Part shown: positions 1-5,668 of the stretch, one piece after another
Layout of the letters: each line of letters opens with the position of its first letter
How positions within the stretch are numbered: position 1 is the first letter of the stretch
Assembly: GCA_013813905.1 (NCBI GenBank)
Contig: JACCQX010000009.1
Span: 1-7,743, forward strand
Origin: Chloroflexota bacterium
GTDB taxonomy: Bacteria; Chloroflexota; Limnocylindria; Limnocylindrales; CSP1-4
Direction of reading: 5' to 3'
Length of the DNA: 7,743 nt
Position numbers and translations under genes: made by a program
The notes under the pieces: generated by a model
What the model was told of the DNA's origin: nothing
Seen by the model: the letters and a program-made list of their open reading frames with translations, nothing else
Databases searched by the model: none

Positions 1-31
1 CCCCTCCTTCCGCGCTTTCTGGCGCCGACCG

Positions 32-670
32 TCAGCCTACCCGTGCCGAAGCCCCGATGAGCACCACCTCCACGGACGACGCGTTGCGGTACGTATGTGG
101 AAGCCGTCCCGGGAAAGAGGCCGTATCGCCCGTCTCCAGGGTGTGGACAGTGTCCAGGATCTCCAGCTGTGCTCTGCCGGCCACGCAGTGGATGAACTCC
201 TCGCCCGAGTGCGACAGCCCGCCCTCGATCGCCGCCCCGGGTGCGAGCCGCACCAGGAATGGCTGGAGGTTGCGCACCGGCTGCCTGGAGAGCAGCAGGA
301 CGCTGCCCCCCTCGTCGACCGGCAGTCGCTTGGCCGCGCCAGCGGGGACGATCTCCACCGATGGACCGACGGATCCCACGAGGTCACTGATCCAGACGCC
401 GTAGAACTCGGCGATGCGCAGCAGACGTGAGACCGATACATCCGACTCGCCCGCTTCGAGCAGCGCGATGAACGAGCGCGACAGCCCTGTGCCCAGAGCG
501 GCGTCGGCGAGGCCGAGCCGGCGCCTGACGCGCAGCATCCGGAGTCGCTCACCCAGCAGCCGTCGCTCCCCTTGGGCGGAGTCGACCGGTGTGATCACGT
601 CGTCGCCTACCGAACCCGGTTGGGCGTCCGAGCCCCGCGTCGTCCGAGATGCCGCACGGCCCCTGCTCAT
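32..670 (-). CDS. XRE-family transcriptional regulator with C-terminal cupin domain
   Basis: A 212-residue protein, predicted to be a cytoplasmic DNA-binding regulator that senses a small molecule. Residues 1-37 are a polar, probably disordered lead. Residues 38-98 form a helix-turn-helix of the XRE/Cro-C1 type (LGERLRMLRVRRRLGLADAA, then TGLSRSFIALLEAGESDVSV and a SRLLRIAEFYGV helix). Residues 135-208 form a single cupin barrel. Its first motif is around H154, E157, E158, H161 and G165, and its second motif is GDTASFPGRLPHTYRN (G181, P187, H192, N196). In this family the cupin binds the effector or a metal, and the protein commonly controls an adjacent transport or catabolic operon. Here it is divergent from a BMP-type ABC operon, so control of that operon and of itself is the natural inference. 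The ATG at 670 is chosen because an excellent AGGAGGAGGG ribosome-binding site precedes it. The effector is unknown, and the sequence does not show whether it activates or represses. Confidence 0.93.
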   Translation of the reverse strand: MSRGRAASRTTRGSDAQPGSVGDDVITPVDSAQGERRLLGERLRMLRVRRRLGLADAALGTGLSRSFIALLEAGESDVSVSRLLRIAEFYGVWISDLVGSVGPSVEIVPAGAAKRLPVDEGGSVLLLSRQPVRNLQPFLVRLAPGAAIEGGLSHSGEEFIHCVAGRAQLEILDTVHTLETGDTASFPGRLPHTYRNASSVEVVLIGASARVG

Positions 671-673
671 GGT

Positions 674-683
674 CCCTCCTCCT
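674..683 (-). promoter_or_regulatory. Ribosome-binding site of the XRE-cupin regulator gene
   Basis: Read on the minus strand this is AGGAGGAGGG, three bases before the ATG at 670; the best core AGGAGG ends about six bases before it. It is the strongest Shine-Dalgarno sequence on this strand near the gene and fixes the start codon. Confidence 0.75.
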
Positions 684-701
684 CGTCCAGTATATTGGAC
701 G
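684..701. promoter_or_regulatory. Candidate operator 1: 18-bp palindrome in the divergent control region
   Basis: CGTCCAGTATATTGGACG is a dyad whose six-base outer arms (684-689 and 696-701) are perfectly complementary; across the full 18 bp only the G690/T695 pair fails. It sits 14-31 bp upstream of the regulator's start codon and contains the regulator's candidate -10 hexamer (TATACT on the minus strand, 694-689). Its size and symmetry suit a dimeric HTH protein such as the adjacent XRE-cupin regulator. That this protein binds here is inferred from position and symmetry. Confidence 0.55.
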
Positions 702-719
702 CTAAGTTTTGCCGTTCAA
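689..719 (-). promoter_or_regulatory. Candidate promoter of the regulator gene
   Basis: On the minus strand a TTGAAC hexamer (719-714, 4 of 6 to the sigma-70 -35) lies 19 bp upstream of TATACT (694-689, 5 of 6 to the -10). The 19-bp spacer is slightly long, and transcription would begin around 682, giving a very short leader that would cut into the ribosome-binding site. The -10 lies inside operator 1 and the -35 inside operator 2, which would suit autoregulation. This is a motif match only. Confidence 0.3.
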
Positions 720-729
720 TCTATTGACA
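695..729 (+). promoter_or_regulatory. Candidate promoter elements for the transport operon
   Basis: Two overlapping options are visible. TTGGAC (695-700) followed after 19 bp by TCTATT (720-725) mirrors the minus-strand promoter geometry. Alternatively, TTGACA (724-729) is a perfect -35 hexamer, but the stretch around 746-753 has no convincing -10 (it reads about CGAAGT). The AT-rich patch at 686-730 stands out in an otherwise GC-rich region, so a promoter here is likely even though the exact elements cannot be settled. Both options overlap operator 2. Confidence 0.35.
714..729. promoter_or_regulatory. Candidate operator 2: second palindrome related to operator 1
   Basis: The 16-base stretch GTTCAATCTATTGACA contains the dyad TCAAT-CT-ATTGA (716-727). 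Aligned with positions 685-700 of operator 1 it matches at 10 of 16 positions, giving a shared pattern close to GTYCARTNTATTGR. The two dyad centres are 29 bp apart, a little under three helical turns, so two dimers would lie on roughly the same face. The second copy is less symmetric, so it may be a weaker site. Confidence 0.4.
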
Positions 730-759
730 CGAGGCGGTACTCTCAGCGAAGTCGCTGTG

Positions 760-773
760 CCGGAGATCTCCGG
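760..773. promoter_or_regulatory. Perfect 14-bp palindrome in the leader of the lipoprotein gene
   Basis: CCGGAGATCTCCGG is perfectly self-complementary with no spacer. It lies 33 bp upstream of the lipoprotein start codon and about 38 bp downstream of operator 2. With no loop it is more likely a protein-binding dyad than an RNA hairpin. It does not resemble the AT-rich operators, so a different regulator could be involved, or it may be chance in GC-rich DNA. Confidence 0.35.
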
Positions 774-794
774 ACCTCGGACAGAGCATGGCCT

Positions 795-805
795 GAGGAG
801 GAAGG
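795..805 (+). promoter_or_regulatory. Ribosome-binding site of the substrate-binding lipoprotein gene
   Basis: GAGGAGGAAGG directly precedes the ATG at 806. The AGGAGG core (796-801) leaves a four-base spacer. It supports high translation and fixes the start, which is followed immediately by a good lipoprotein signal peptide. Confidence 0.75.
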
Positions 806-1945
806 ATGCACGCAACGCTTCCCCGACATCTGATCCTGCTGGCGCTCCTGGCCGCTCTTGTGGTCGGCTGCCAGGGAGCCGCGCCCGGCGGCACTGCTGC
901 GGCGCCGGGCGGCACTGCCGCGGCGCCCAGTGCCGATGCTCCCACTGCCAGCGAGCCGCCCGGCACGGATGCTGGCGGCGCCTCTGGCCCGCCCGCCGCG
1001 AGTGGCGAGATCGATCCAGCCAAGCTGTCCGGAGCCGCCCTCCTGCTGACGCAGCAGCGCGGCGACCGCGGTGTCATCGACGCGCTCGTGGCCGGCTTCG
1101 AGTCGGGCACCGATCGACTCGGCTACCAGGATGCGCAGATCGTCCAGTTGGATGATCCGGCAACGTACGAGCAGACCGTCCGGCAGGTGGCCGATTCCGG
1201 CGTCTCCATCGTCGTCGCCACCTTCCCCCCGATGATCGACTCCATCAAGGCCGTGGCACCGGACTATCCCGGCATCAACTTCGTGATCATCGACGCGCGC
1301 CTGGGCGAGGACTTCGAGAACGTCCAGGAGCTCTTCTTCTACGAGAACGAGTCGTCCTACCTGGCGGGGGTCGCTGCGGGCCTGATGACGGAATCGGATC
1401 GCGTCGCCTTCATCGGCGGCGGTGACGTCGACGTCATCAATCGCTATCTGGTCGGCTTCTACGAAGGCGCTCATTCGACCAATGAGGAGGTGACCGTCTG
1501 CTGGTCCTACGCCGACTCGTTCGAGGACCCGGCGAGGGGCAAGGAACTGGCGCTCGCCCAGATCGAGGACGGCGCCGATGTGCTCCATGCCGCCACGGCG
1601 GGCACCCAGTTGGGCATCTACGAGGCGGTCGAGGAGCAGGATGTCCCGTTCATCAGCGCCGATGTCGATGTGCGGCCGCTGGCCCCCAACAGCGGCCTGT
1701 TCGCCACGGGCCCCCGCTTCGATGAGGCGGTGGTCATCGGCCTCGAGCAGAACGCCACCGGGAACTTCCAGCCCGGCTTCCAGCAGTACGGCATCGAATC
1801 CGGGTTGGTCGGGGCCACGCCGTTCTCCGAGCACGTGCCGCCCGAGGTCGTCGAGGCCGTCGAGGAAGCGGAGGCCGCCATCGGCGCCGGCGAGATCGAG
1901 GTATTGGACGACACCGCGCTGGCTGACCTCGAGAACTGCTCCTGA
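806..1945 (+). CDS. BMP-family ABC transporter substrate-binding lipoprotein
   Basis: A 379-residue extracytoplasmic solute receptor, membrane-anchored by lipidation. The signal peptide has a basic start (RH), a hydrophobic core (residues 9-20) and a lipobox VVGC, with the lipidated Cys at 22. Residues 23-70 are a Gly/Ala/Pro/Thr-rich linker that lifts the ligand domain off the membrane. The ligand domain (about 75-379) shows BMP/PnrA-family marks: ESSYLAGVAAGLMTESDRVAFIGGG (182-206, trimmed family pattern), SFEDPARGKELA (238-249), the GADVLHAATAGTQLGIYEA segment (256-274) and ISADVDV (283-289). BMP proteins usually bind purine nucleosides. Here the family's DxSFN-like ligand loop reads GDRGVIDALVAGF (86-98), and the lysine expected in the VxKRVD-like segment seems to be replaced in ATGPRFDEAV (300-309), so another ligand is possible. 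It is the first gene of the operon, as expected for a receptor needed in excess. C231 and C378 are the only Cys in the mature domain. Confidence 0.92.
   Translation: MHATLPRHLILLALLAALVVGCQGAAPGGTAAAPGGTAAAPSADAPTASEPPGTDAGGASGPPAASGEIDPAKLSGAALLLTQQRGDRGVIDALVAGFESGTDRLGYQDAQIVQLDDPATYEQTVRQVADSGVSIVVATFPPMIDSIKAVAPDYPGINFVIIDARLGEDFENVQELFFYENESSYLAGVAAGLMTESDRVAFIGGGDVDVINRYLVGFYEGAHSTNEEVTVCWSYADSFEDPARGKELALAQIEDGADVLHAATAGTQLGIYEAVEEQDVPFISADVDVRPLAPNSGLFATGPRFDEAVVIGLEQNATGNFQPGFQQYGIESGLVGATPFSEHVPPEVVEAVEEAEAAIGAGEIEVLDDTALADLENCS
881..922 (+). repeat. Tandem 21-bp repeat in the lipoprotein linker
   Basis: Two adjacent 21-bp units (881-901 and 902-922) differ at only two positions, and a partial third unit (GCGCCC) follows. 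They encode APGGTAA twice, then AP. The repeat lies in the flexible linker just after the lipidated cysteine, so copy number can change without harming the fold. Confidence 0.8.
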
Positions 1946-1963
1946 CGGGTCGCTATTTCCCCC

Positions 1964-1994
1964 GGAGCACCCGGTTACCCCTATCGGGTGCCCC
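1964..1994 (+). promoter_or_regulatory. Intercistronic stem-loop between receptor and ATPase genes
   Basis: GCACCCG (1967-1973) pairs perfectly with CGGGTGC (1985-1991). A G-U and an A-U pair extend the stem inward to a seven-base loop (1976-1982). Past one A/C mismatch, two more G-C pairs extend it outward. No T-run follows, so it is not a classic intrinsic terminator. In operons whose first gene encodes the binding protein, such hairpins typically protect the upstream mRNA end or partly attenuate readthrough, so the receptor is made in excess of the membrane parts. Pairing is read directly; the role is inferred. Confidence 0.55.
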
Positions 1995-2019
1995 CAGCCT
2001 CACTGCATCGCTGAGCACC

Positions 2020-3633
2020 ATGTCAGCCGAACCCACATCGGCGAGCGCCGCCGCAGCCCGGCCTCTGACCGCCGACGTCTCATCCGGTCAGTTCGCCCTT
2101 CGCCTGGAGGGCATGTCGAAGTCGTTCGGCGCCATCCGCGCCAATGAGGATGTCACGCTGCGCGTCCGGCGCGGCGCGATCCACGGCATCGTCGGCGAGA
2201 ACGGCGCCGGCAAGACGACGCTCATGCGAATCGCCTACGGCTTCTACCAGGCTGACGCCGGCCGGATCTTCGTGGACGACTCGCCGGTCGACCTGACCAG
2301 CCCGCGGGTCGCGCTCGGCTCCGGAATCGCCAAGGTCCACCAACAGTCGTTGCTGGTGGATTCCCTGACCGTGACAGAGAACATCCTCCTCGCCACGGAC
2401 CAGCCGATCCTCTCCTTCGGCCCGGCCCAGGCACGCATCCGTGAGATCGGCCAGCAGTTCGGTCTCGCCGTCGAGCCCACGCGGCGGGTGGCACAGTTGT
2501 CGGTGGCAGCCAAGCAGCGAGTGGAGATCGTAAAGGCCCTCTACTTCGACGCTCGGATCGTCATCCTCGACGAGCCCACGGCGGTGCTCACACCCCAGGA
2601 GGCGCGCGGCCTGTTCGCGCACTTGCGCACCTTCGCGGAGCAGGGCAAGACGATCCTCATCATCACGCACAAGCTGCCCGAGGTGATGGCCGTCACCACG
2701 GATGTCTCCGTGATGCGCGGTGGTCACATGGTGTACGAGGCGCCCACCACCGACACGACGGAGGAGGTCATCGCTCGGGCGATGGTCGGCCGTTCGGTCG
2801 CGCTGCGCATGGAGCGAGACCGGACGGCGGGGCACGAGGCGGCCGACCTCAAGACCGCGCCCGAGACAGTGCTCGAGGTCCGTGGCCTGACGGTGGCCGA
2901 CGATCGCGATGTCGTGCGGCTGCGCTCGGTCGATCTCGATGTCAGAGCCGGTGAGATCGTGGGCATCGCTGCGGTCGAGGGCAACGGTCAGTCCGAGCTC
3001 GTGGAAGCCGTGACCGGTCTTCGACGGCCCGTGCAGGGAACGATCCGGGTGCTCGGGCGGGACGTGACCACCAGCGATCCGCGCCGGCGCCGGGAAGGCG
3101 GTATGCGTCACATCCCCGAGGATCGGCTGCGGGCCGGCGTCAATCCCACAGCCTCGGTGCGCGAGAACCTGGTTTGCGGACGACACTATCGCCCGCCGCT
3201 CGCCGGACGATGGTTGATGCGCACGCAGCAGATGCAGCGCTACGCCGCTGGCTTGATGGAGCGCTTCGCCATCGTCGCTCCTGACGCGTCGACGCGTGTC
3301 GGCGCGTTGTCCGGTGGGAACATGCAGAAGGTCGTCATCGCACGTGAGCTGGAGGAGGGCGCGCGTCTCATCATCGCCGCTCAGCCGACCCAGGGCGTGG
3401 ATATCGGCGCCACGGAAGCCATCCGCAATGAGCTATCGCGGATGCGTGACGAAGGTGCGGCCATCCTGCTCGTCTCCTCCGAGCTATCCGAGATCGTGGA
3501 TCTCTCGGATCGCGTCGTGGTGCTGTTCGGCGGCAGCGTGGCGGGACGGCTGAGCGGTATGGAGATCCAGGAGGAACAGCTGGGTCTGCTCATGATGGGT
3601 GGCGGATCAGGCTCGGGCCCGATAGATGCTTGA
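2020..3633 (+). CDS. ABC transporter ATPase with two nucleotide-binding domains (BMP/RbsA type)
   Basis: A 537-residue cytoplasmic protein that powers the importer, slightly longer than typical relatives (about 500-515). After a 25-residue Ala/Ser-rich lead, NBD1 (about 27-260) has Walker A GENGAGKT (59-66), Q-loop KVHQQ (105-109), signature LSVAAKQ (160-166), Walker B VILDEP with catalytic E185, and H-loop H217. NBD2 (about 285-530) is degenerate. Its Walker A position reads EGNGQSE (320-326) with no lysine, Walker B reads IIAAQP (451-456) with no catalytic Glu, and the H-loop His is Ser (VSSEL, 485-489), while its signature LSGGNMQ (430-436) is canonical. This asymmetry is normal for sugar and nucleoside importers: one productive ATP site forms from NBD1 Walker motifs and the NBD2 signature. 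The ATG at 2020 has no clear Shine-Dalgarno. A later ATG at 2113 has GGAGG too close to it and would remove the first strand, so 2020 is preferred. It overlaps the next gene by 8 bp. Confidence 0.93.
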   Translation: MSAEPTSASAAAARPLTADVSSGQFALRLEGMSKSFGAIRANEDVTLRVRRGAIHGIVGENGAGKTTLMRIAYGFYQADAGRIFVDDSPVDLTSPRVALGSGIAKVHQQSLLVDSLTVTENILLATDQPILSFGPAQARIREIGQQFGLAVEPTRRVAQLSVAAKQRVEIVKALYFDARIVILDEPTAVLTPQEARGLFAHLRTFAEQGKTILIITHKLPEVMAVTTDVSVMRGGHMVYEAPTTDTTEEVIARAMVGRSVALRMERDRTAGHEAADLKTAPETVLEVRGLTVADDRDVVRLRSVDLDVRAGEIVGIAAVEGNGQSELVEAVTGLRRPVQGTIRVLGRDVTTSDPRRRREGGMRHIPEDRLRAGVNPTASVRENLVCGRHYRPPLAGRWLMRTQQMQRYAAGLMERFAIVAPDASTRVGALSGGNMQKVVIARELEEGARLIIAAQPTQGVDIGATEAIRNELSRMRDEGAAILLVSSELSEIVDLSDRVVVLFGGSVAGRLSGMEIQEEQLGLLMMGGGSGSGPIDA

Positions 3634-4747
3634 GGCGCGCTCGTGGCCGCTGCGTAACATCGGCACGGCCCTCCGCGGACCGCTCATCGCGATCCTCCTC
3701 GGTTTCCTGGCGGCCGCCGTGCTGATCCTGCTCATCGGCAAGGACCCGCTGGAGGCGGCGGGCGCACTGTGGCGAGGCGCCTTCGGAACGCCCAACAACA
3801 TGGCGGGCACACTGGCGCTCGCGACGCCGCTGATCTTCAGCGCCCTGGCCTTCGCGGTGGCCTTCCGCGGCTCCATGTTCAACGCCGGCGTGGAAGGACA
3901 ACTCATCATCGGGGCGTTCCTGAGCGCCTATGTGGGCTTCACCTTCGACGGCTTGCCTGCCATCGTCCACCTGCCGCTCATGCTCGCGGCCGGCGCGCTG
4001 GGCGGCGCTCTGTGGGCACTGCTTCCGGCGATCTGGCGCGTAGGACTGGGGGCCAACGAGATCGTGACGACCCTGATGATGAACTTCATCGCCATAGCGC
4101 TGACCGACTATCTAGTGCTGTATCCGTTCCGCCTGCCGGGCCAGTCAGGCTCGGCCATCCGCACCGAATCGATCAGTCCCAGCGCGGACCTGCCGTCACT
4201 ATGGCCGCCCTACAACGTCACCATCGCCCTCCCGCTGGGGATCCTCTGCGTGGTCATCGCGTGGTACGTCCTGCGGCGGTCCGTGGTGGGCTACGAGGTG
4301 CGCATGGTGGGCAGCGCCCCGCGGTTCGCCAAGACGGCCGGGATCCCCCCGGGCCGGCACATGGTCGGCGTGATGATGGTCAGCGGGGCCCTCGCGGGTC
4401 TGGGGGGAGCGGCCCAGGTCGGGGGCGTCTTCAACGCGTTCGTCTCGCCGTTCGCCACGGGTCTGGGGTTCAACGGCGTGCTCGTGGCGCTGCTCGTGGG
4501 CAACGCGCCGCTGGGTATCCCCTTCGCCGCGGTCTTCATCGGCGCCCTTCAAAGCGGAGCGATAGGCATGGAGCTGACCACCAGCATCTCCCGGTACCTG
4601 GTCGCCGCGCTCACGGCCACCATCATCATCTTCGTCTCGGCGCGGCAGTTCAGCGGCCGGCGCCTTCCCTGGCAGACGGTTGCCCGGGTCCGCTCGCGCC
4701 AGCCACAGGTCGAGGCCGAGGTCCCGGCCGACCGCAGGGACACCTAG
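3626..4747 (+). CDS. ABC transporter permease 1, BMP/branched-chain (RbsC-like) superfamily
   Basis: A 373-residue inner-membrane protein and one half of the translocation channel. About eight to ten hydrophobic segments are visible (around 18-37, 63-80, 92-106, 113-136, 146-166, 196-216, 246-264, 282-310 and 322-340). Family marks include FNAGVEGQ (85-92, usual form FN-G-EGQ), GANEIVTTLMMNF (142-154), the cytoplasmic coupling stretch VGSAPRFAKTAGIP (228-241), and GLGFNGVLVALL (279-290). The last 30 residues are a charged tail with no family motif. Together with the downstream permease it matches the large-plus-small permease pair of Bacillus nucleoside importers (NupP/NupQ type). The ATG lies inside the end of the ATPase gene with no strong Shine-Dalgarno, so translation is probably coupled. 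The transported solute cannot be read from the sequence. Confidence 0.92.
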   Translation: MLEARSWPLRNIGTALRGPLIAILLGFLAAAVLILLIGKDPLEAAGALWRGAFGTPNNMAGTLALATPLIFSALAFAVAFRGSMFNAGVEGQLIIGAFLSAYVGFTFDGLPAIVHLPLMLAAGALGGALWALLPAIWRVGLGANEIVTTLMMNFIAIALTDYLVLYPFRLPGQSGSAIRTESISPSADLPSLWPPYNVTIALPLGILCVVIAWYVLRRSVVGYEVRMVGSAPRFAKTAGIPPGRHMVGVMMVSGALAGLGGAAQVGGVFNAFVSPFATGLGFNGVLVALLVGNAPLGIPFAAVFIGALQSGAIGMELTTSISRYLVAALTATIIIFVSARQFSGRRLPWQTVARVRSRQPQVEAEVPADRRDT

Positions 4748-5668
4748 GTGGAGATCTTGCTGGCCGCCCTGGGACCCGGCCTGCGGACCGCGTCGCCCAT
4801 CCTGCTGGCGGCACTCGGCGGCATCTTCACGCAGCGCGCCGGGGTGTTCAACATCGCCCTCGAGGGTTACATGCTGGTGGGCGCCTTCGTGGCCGTCGTC
4901 GTGGGATCAGCGACCGGATCGGTCTGGCTCGCGGTCGCAGCGGCCGTCGTGGCCTGCACCCTCCTGGCGCTGCTGATGGCCTTCGTGGTCCTCAGCCTGC
5001 GCGGCGATGCCGTGGTGGTGGGCATCGCGGTGAACCTGTTGGCCGCCGGGCTGACCGCCTTCCTGCTCCAGCAGATCACCGACGGTGGTGCTTTCCTGCG
5101 CACGACGGCCAGCCTGCCCAATGTCGACCTGCCCTTCCTGGCCGACATCCCCCTGGTGGGCGACCTCCTGGCCAGCCAGGGCATCCTGGTCTGGGTGGCG
5201 CTCGCGCTAGTCCCGGTCATCGCGTGGGTCCTGGCGAGGACCTCATTGGGACTCCGGATGCGGGCCGTGGGGGAGCACCCGGAAGCCGCCGTGTCTGCCG
5301 GCGTGAACGTGCTGCGTACGCAGTACATCGCCTTCGGACTTTGCGGTGCGCTGTGTGCCCTGGCCGGCGCGCAGCTGGCCCTGGGCCTGCTCAGCCTCTT
5401 CTCCATCAACATGACGGCCGGGCGCGGGATCATCGCCTTCGCGGCGGTGATCTTCGGCGCCGCCGCTCCCCGCTGGGTGGCCCTCGCGGCGCTGGTCTTC
5501 GGAATGGCTGACGCCGTCGCGAATCGGATGCAGGCCGTGGGGCTGCCGGTCCAGTTCGTCCTGATGGTCCCCTACGTGCTGACGATCGCCGTGCTGCTCA
5601 TCGCTGCGGTGCCGTGGCGCCGGCTGCTGCGGCTCCCGATCCGCGCCCAGACAGGGGCTGAGGCGTGA
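4748..5668 (+). CDS. ABC transporter permease 2, BMP/branched-chain (RbsC-like) superfamily
   Basis: A 306-residue inner-membrane protein, the second half of the heterodimeric channel. Its family marks include FNIALEGYMLVGAF (34-47), a RAVGEHPEAAVSAGV coupling loop (172-186, contacts the ATPase) and GRGIIAFAAVIFGAAAP (225-241). Hydrophobic segments lie around 12-27, 40-57, 59-82, 88-107, 145-163, 192-216, 226-256 and 270-289. It starts with GTG at 4748, directly after the TAG of permease 1. AGGGA (4736-4740) seven bases upstream is a plausible ribosome-binding site, and the zero-base gap argues for coupled translation and 1:1 production with permease 1. Its length is normal for the smaller partner in this family. 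It overlaps the kinase gene by 4 bp (GTGA). Confidence 0.93.
   Translation: MEILLAALGPGLRTASPILLAALGGIFTQRAGVFNIALEGYMLVGAFVAVVVGSATGSVWLAVAAAVVACTLLALLMAFVVLSLRGDAVVVGIAVNLLAAGLTAFLLQQITDGGAFLRTTASLPNVDLPFLADIPLVGDLLASQGILVWVALALVPVIAWVLARTSLGLRMRAVGEHPEAAVSAGVNVLRTQYIAFGLCGALCALAGAQLALGLLSLFSINMTAGRGIIAFAAVIFGAAAPRWVALAALVFGMADAVANRMQAVGLPVQFVLMVPYVLTIAVLLIAAVPWRRLLRLPIRAQTGAEA

Noticed and set aside
1..31. Possible end of another gene at the left edge
   Set aside because: The stretch is only 31 bp downstream of the regulator's stop, with no motif and too little sequence to judge.
743..1834. Long minus-strand open frame (363 codons) opposite the lipoprotein gene
   Set aside because: It is antisense to a well-supported BMP-family gene, has no recognisable domain and shows the Gly/Arg/Asp/His-rich composition typical of antisense frames in GC-rich DNA.
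1964..1994. Intrinsic terminator ending a monocistronic lipoprotein transcript
   Set aside because: The stem is strong, but no T-run follows and the ATPase gene begins only 26 bp later, so partial attenuation or mRNA stabilisation is more likely than full termination.
2080..3186. Long minus-strand open frame (368 codons) opposite the ATPase gene
   Set aside because: It is a shadow of the ABC ATPase, with no family motif and no ribosome-binding site.
3769..5511. 580-codon plus-strand open frame across both permease genes
   Set aside because: It is out of frame with two permeases that have clear motifs and membrane segments; its own translation is Arg/Gly/Pro-rich with no domain.
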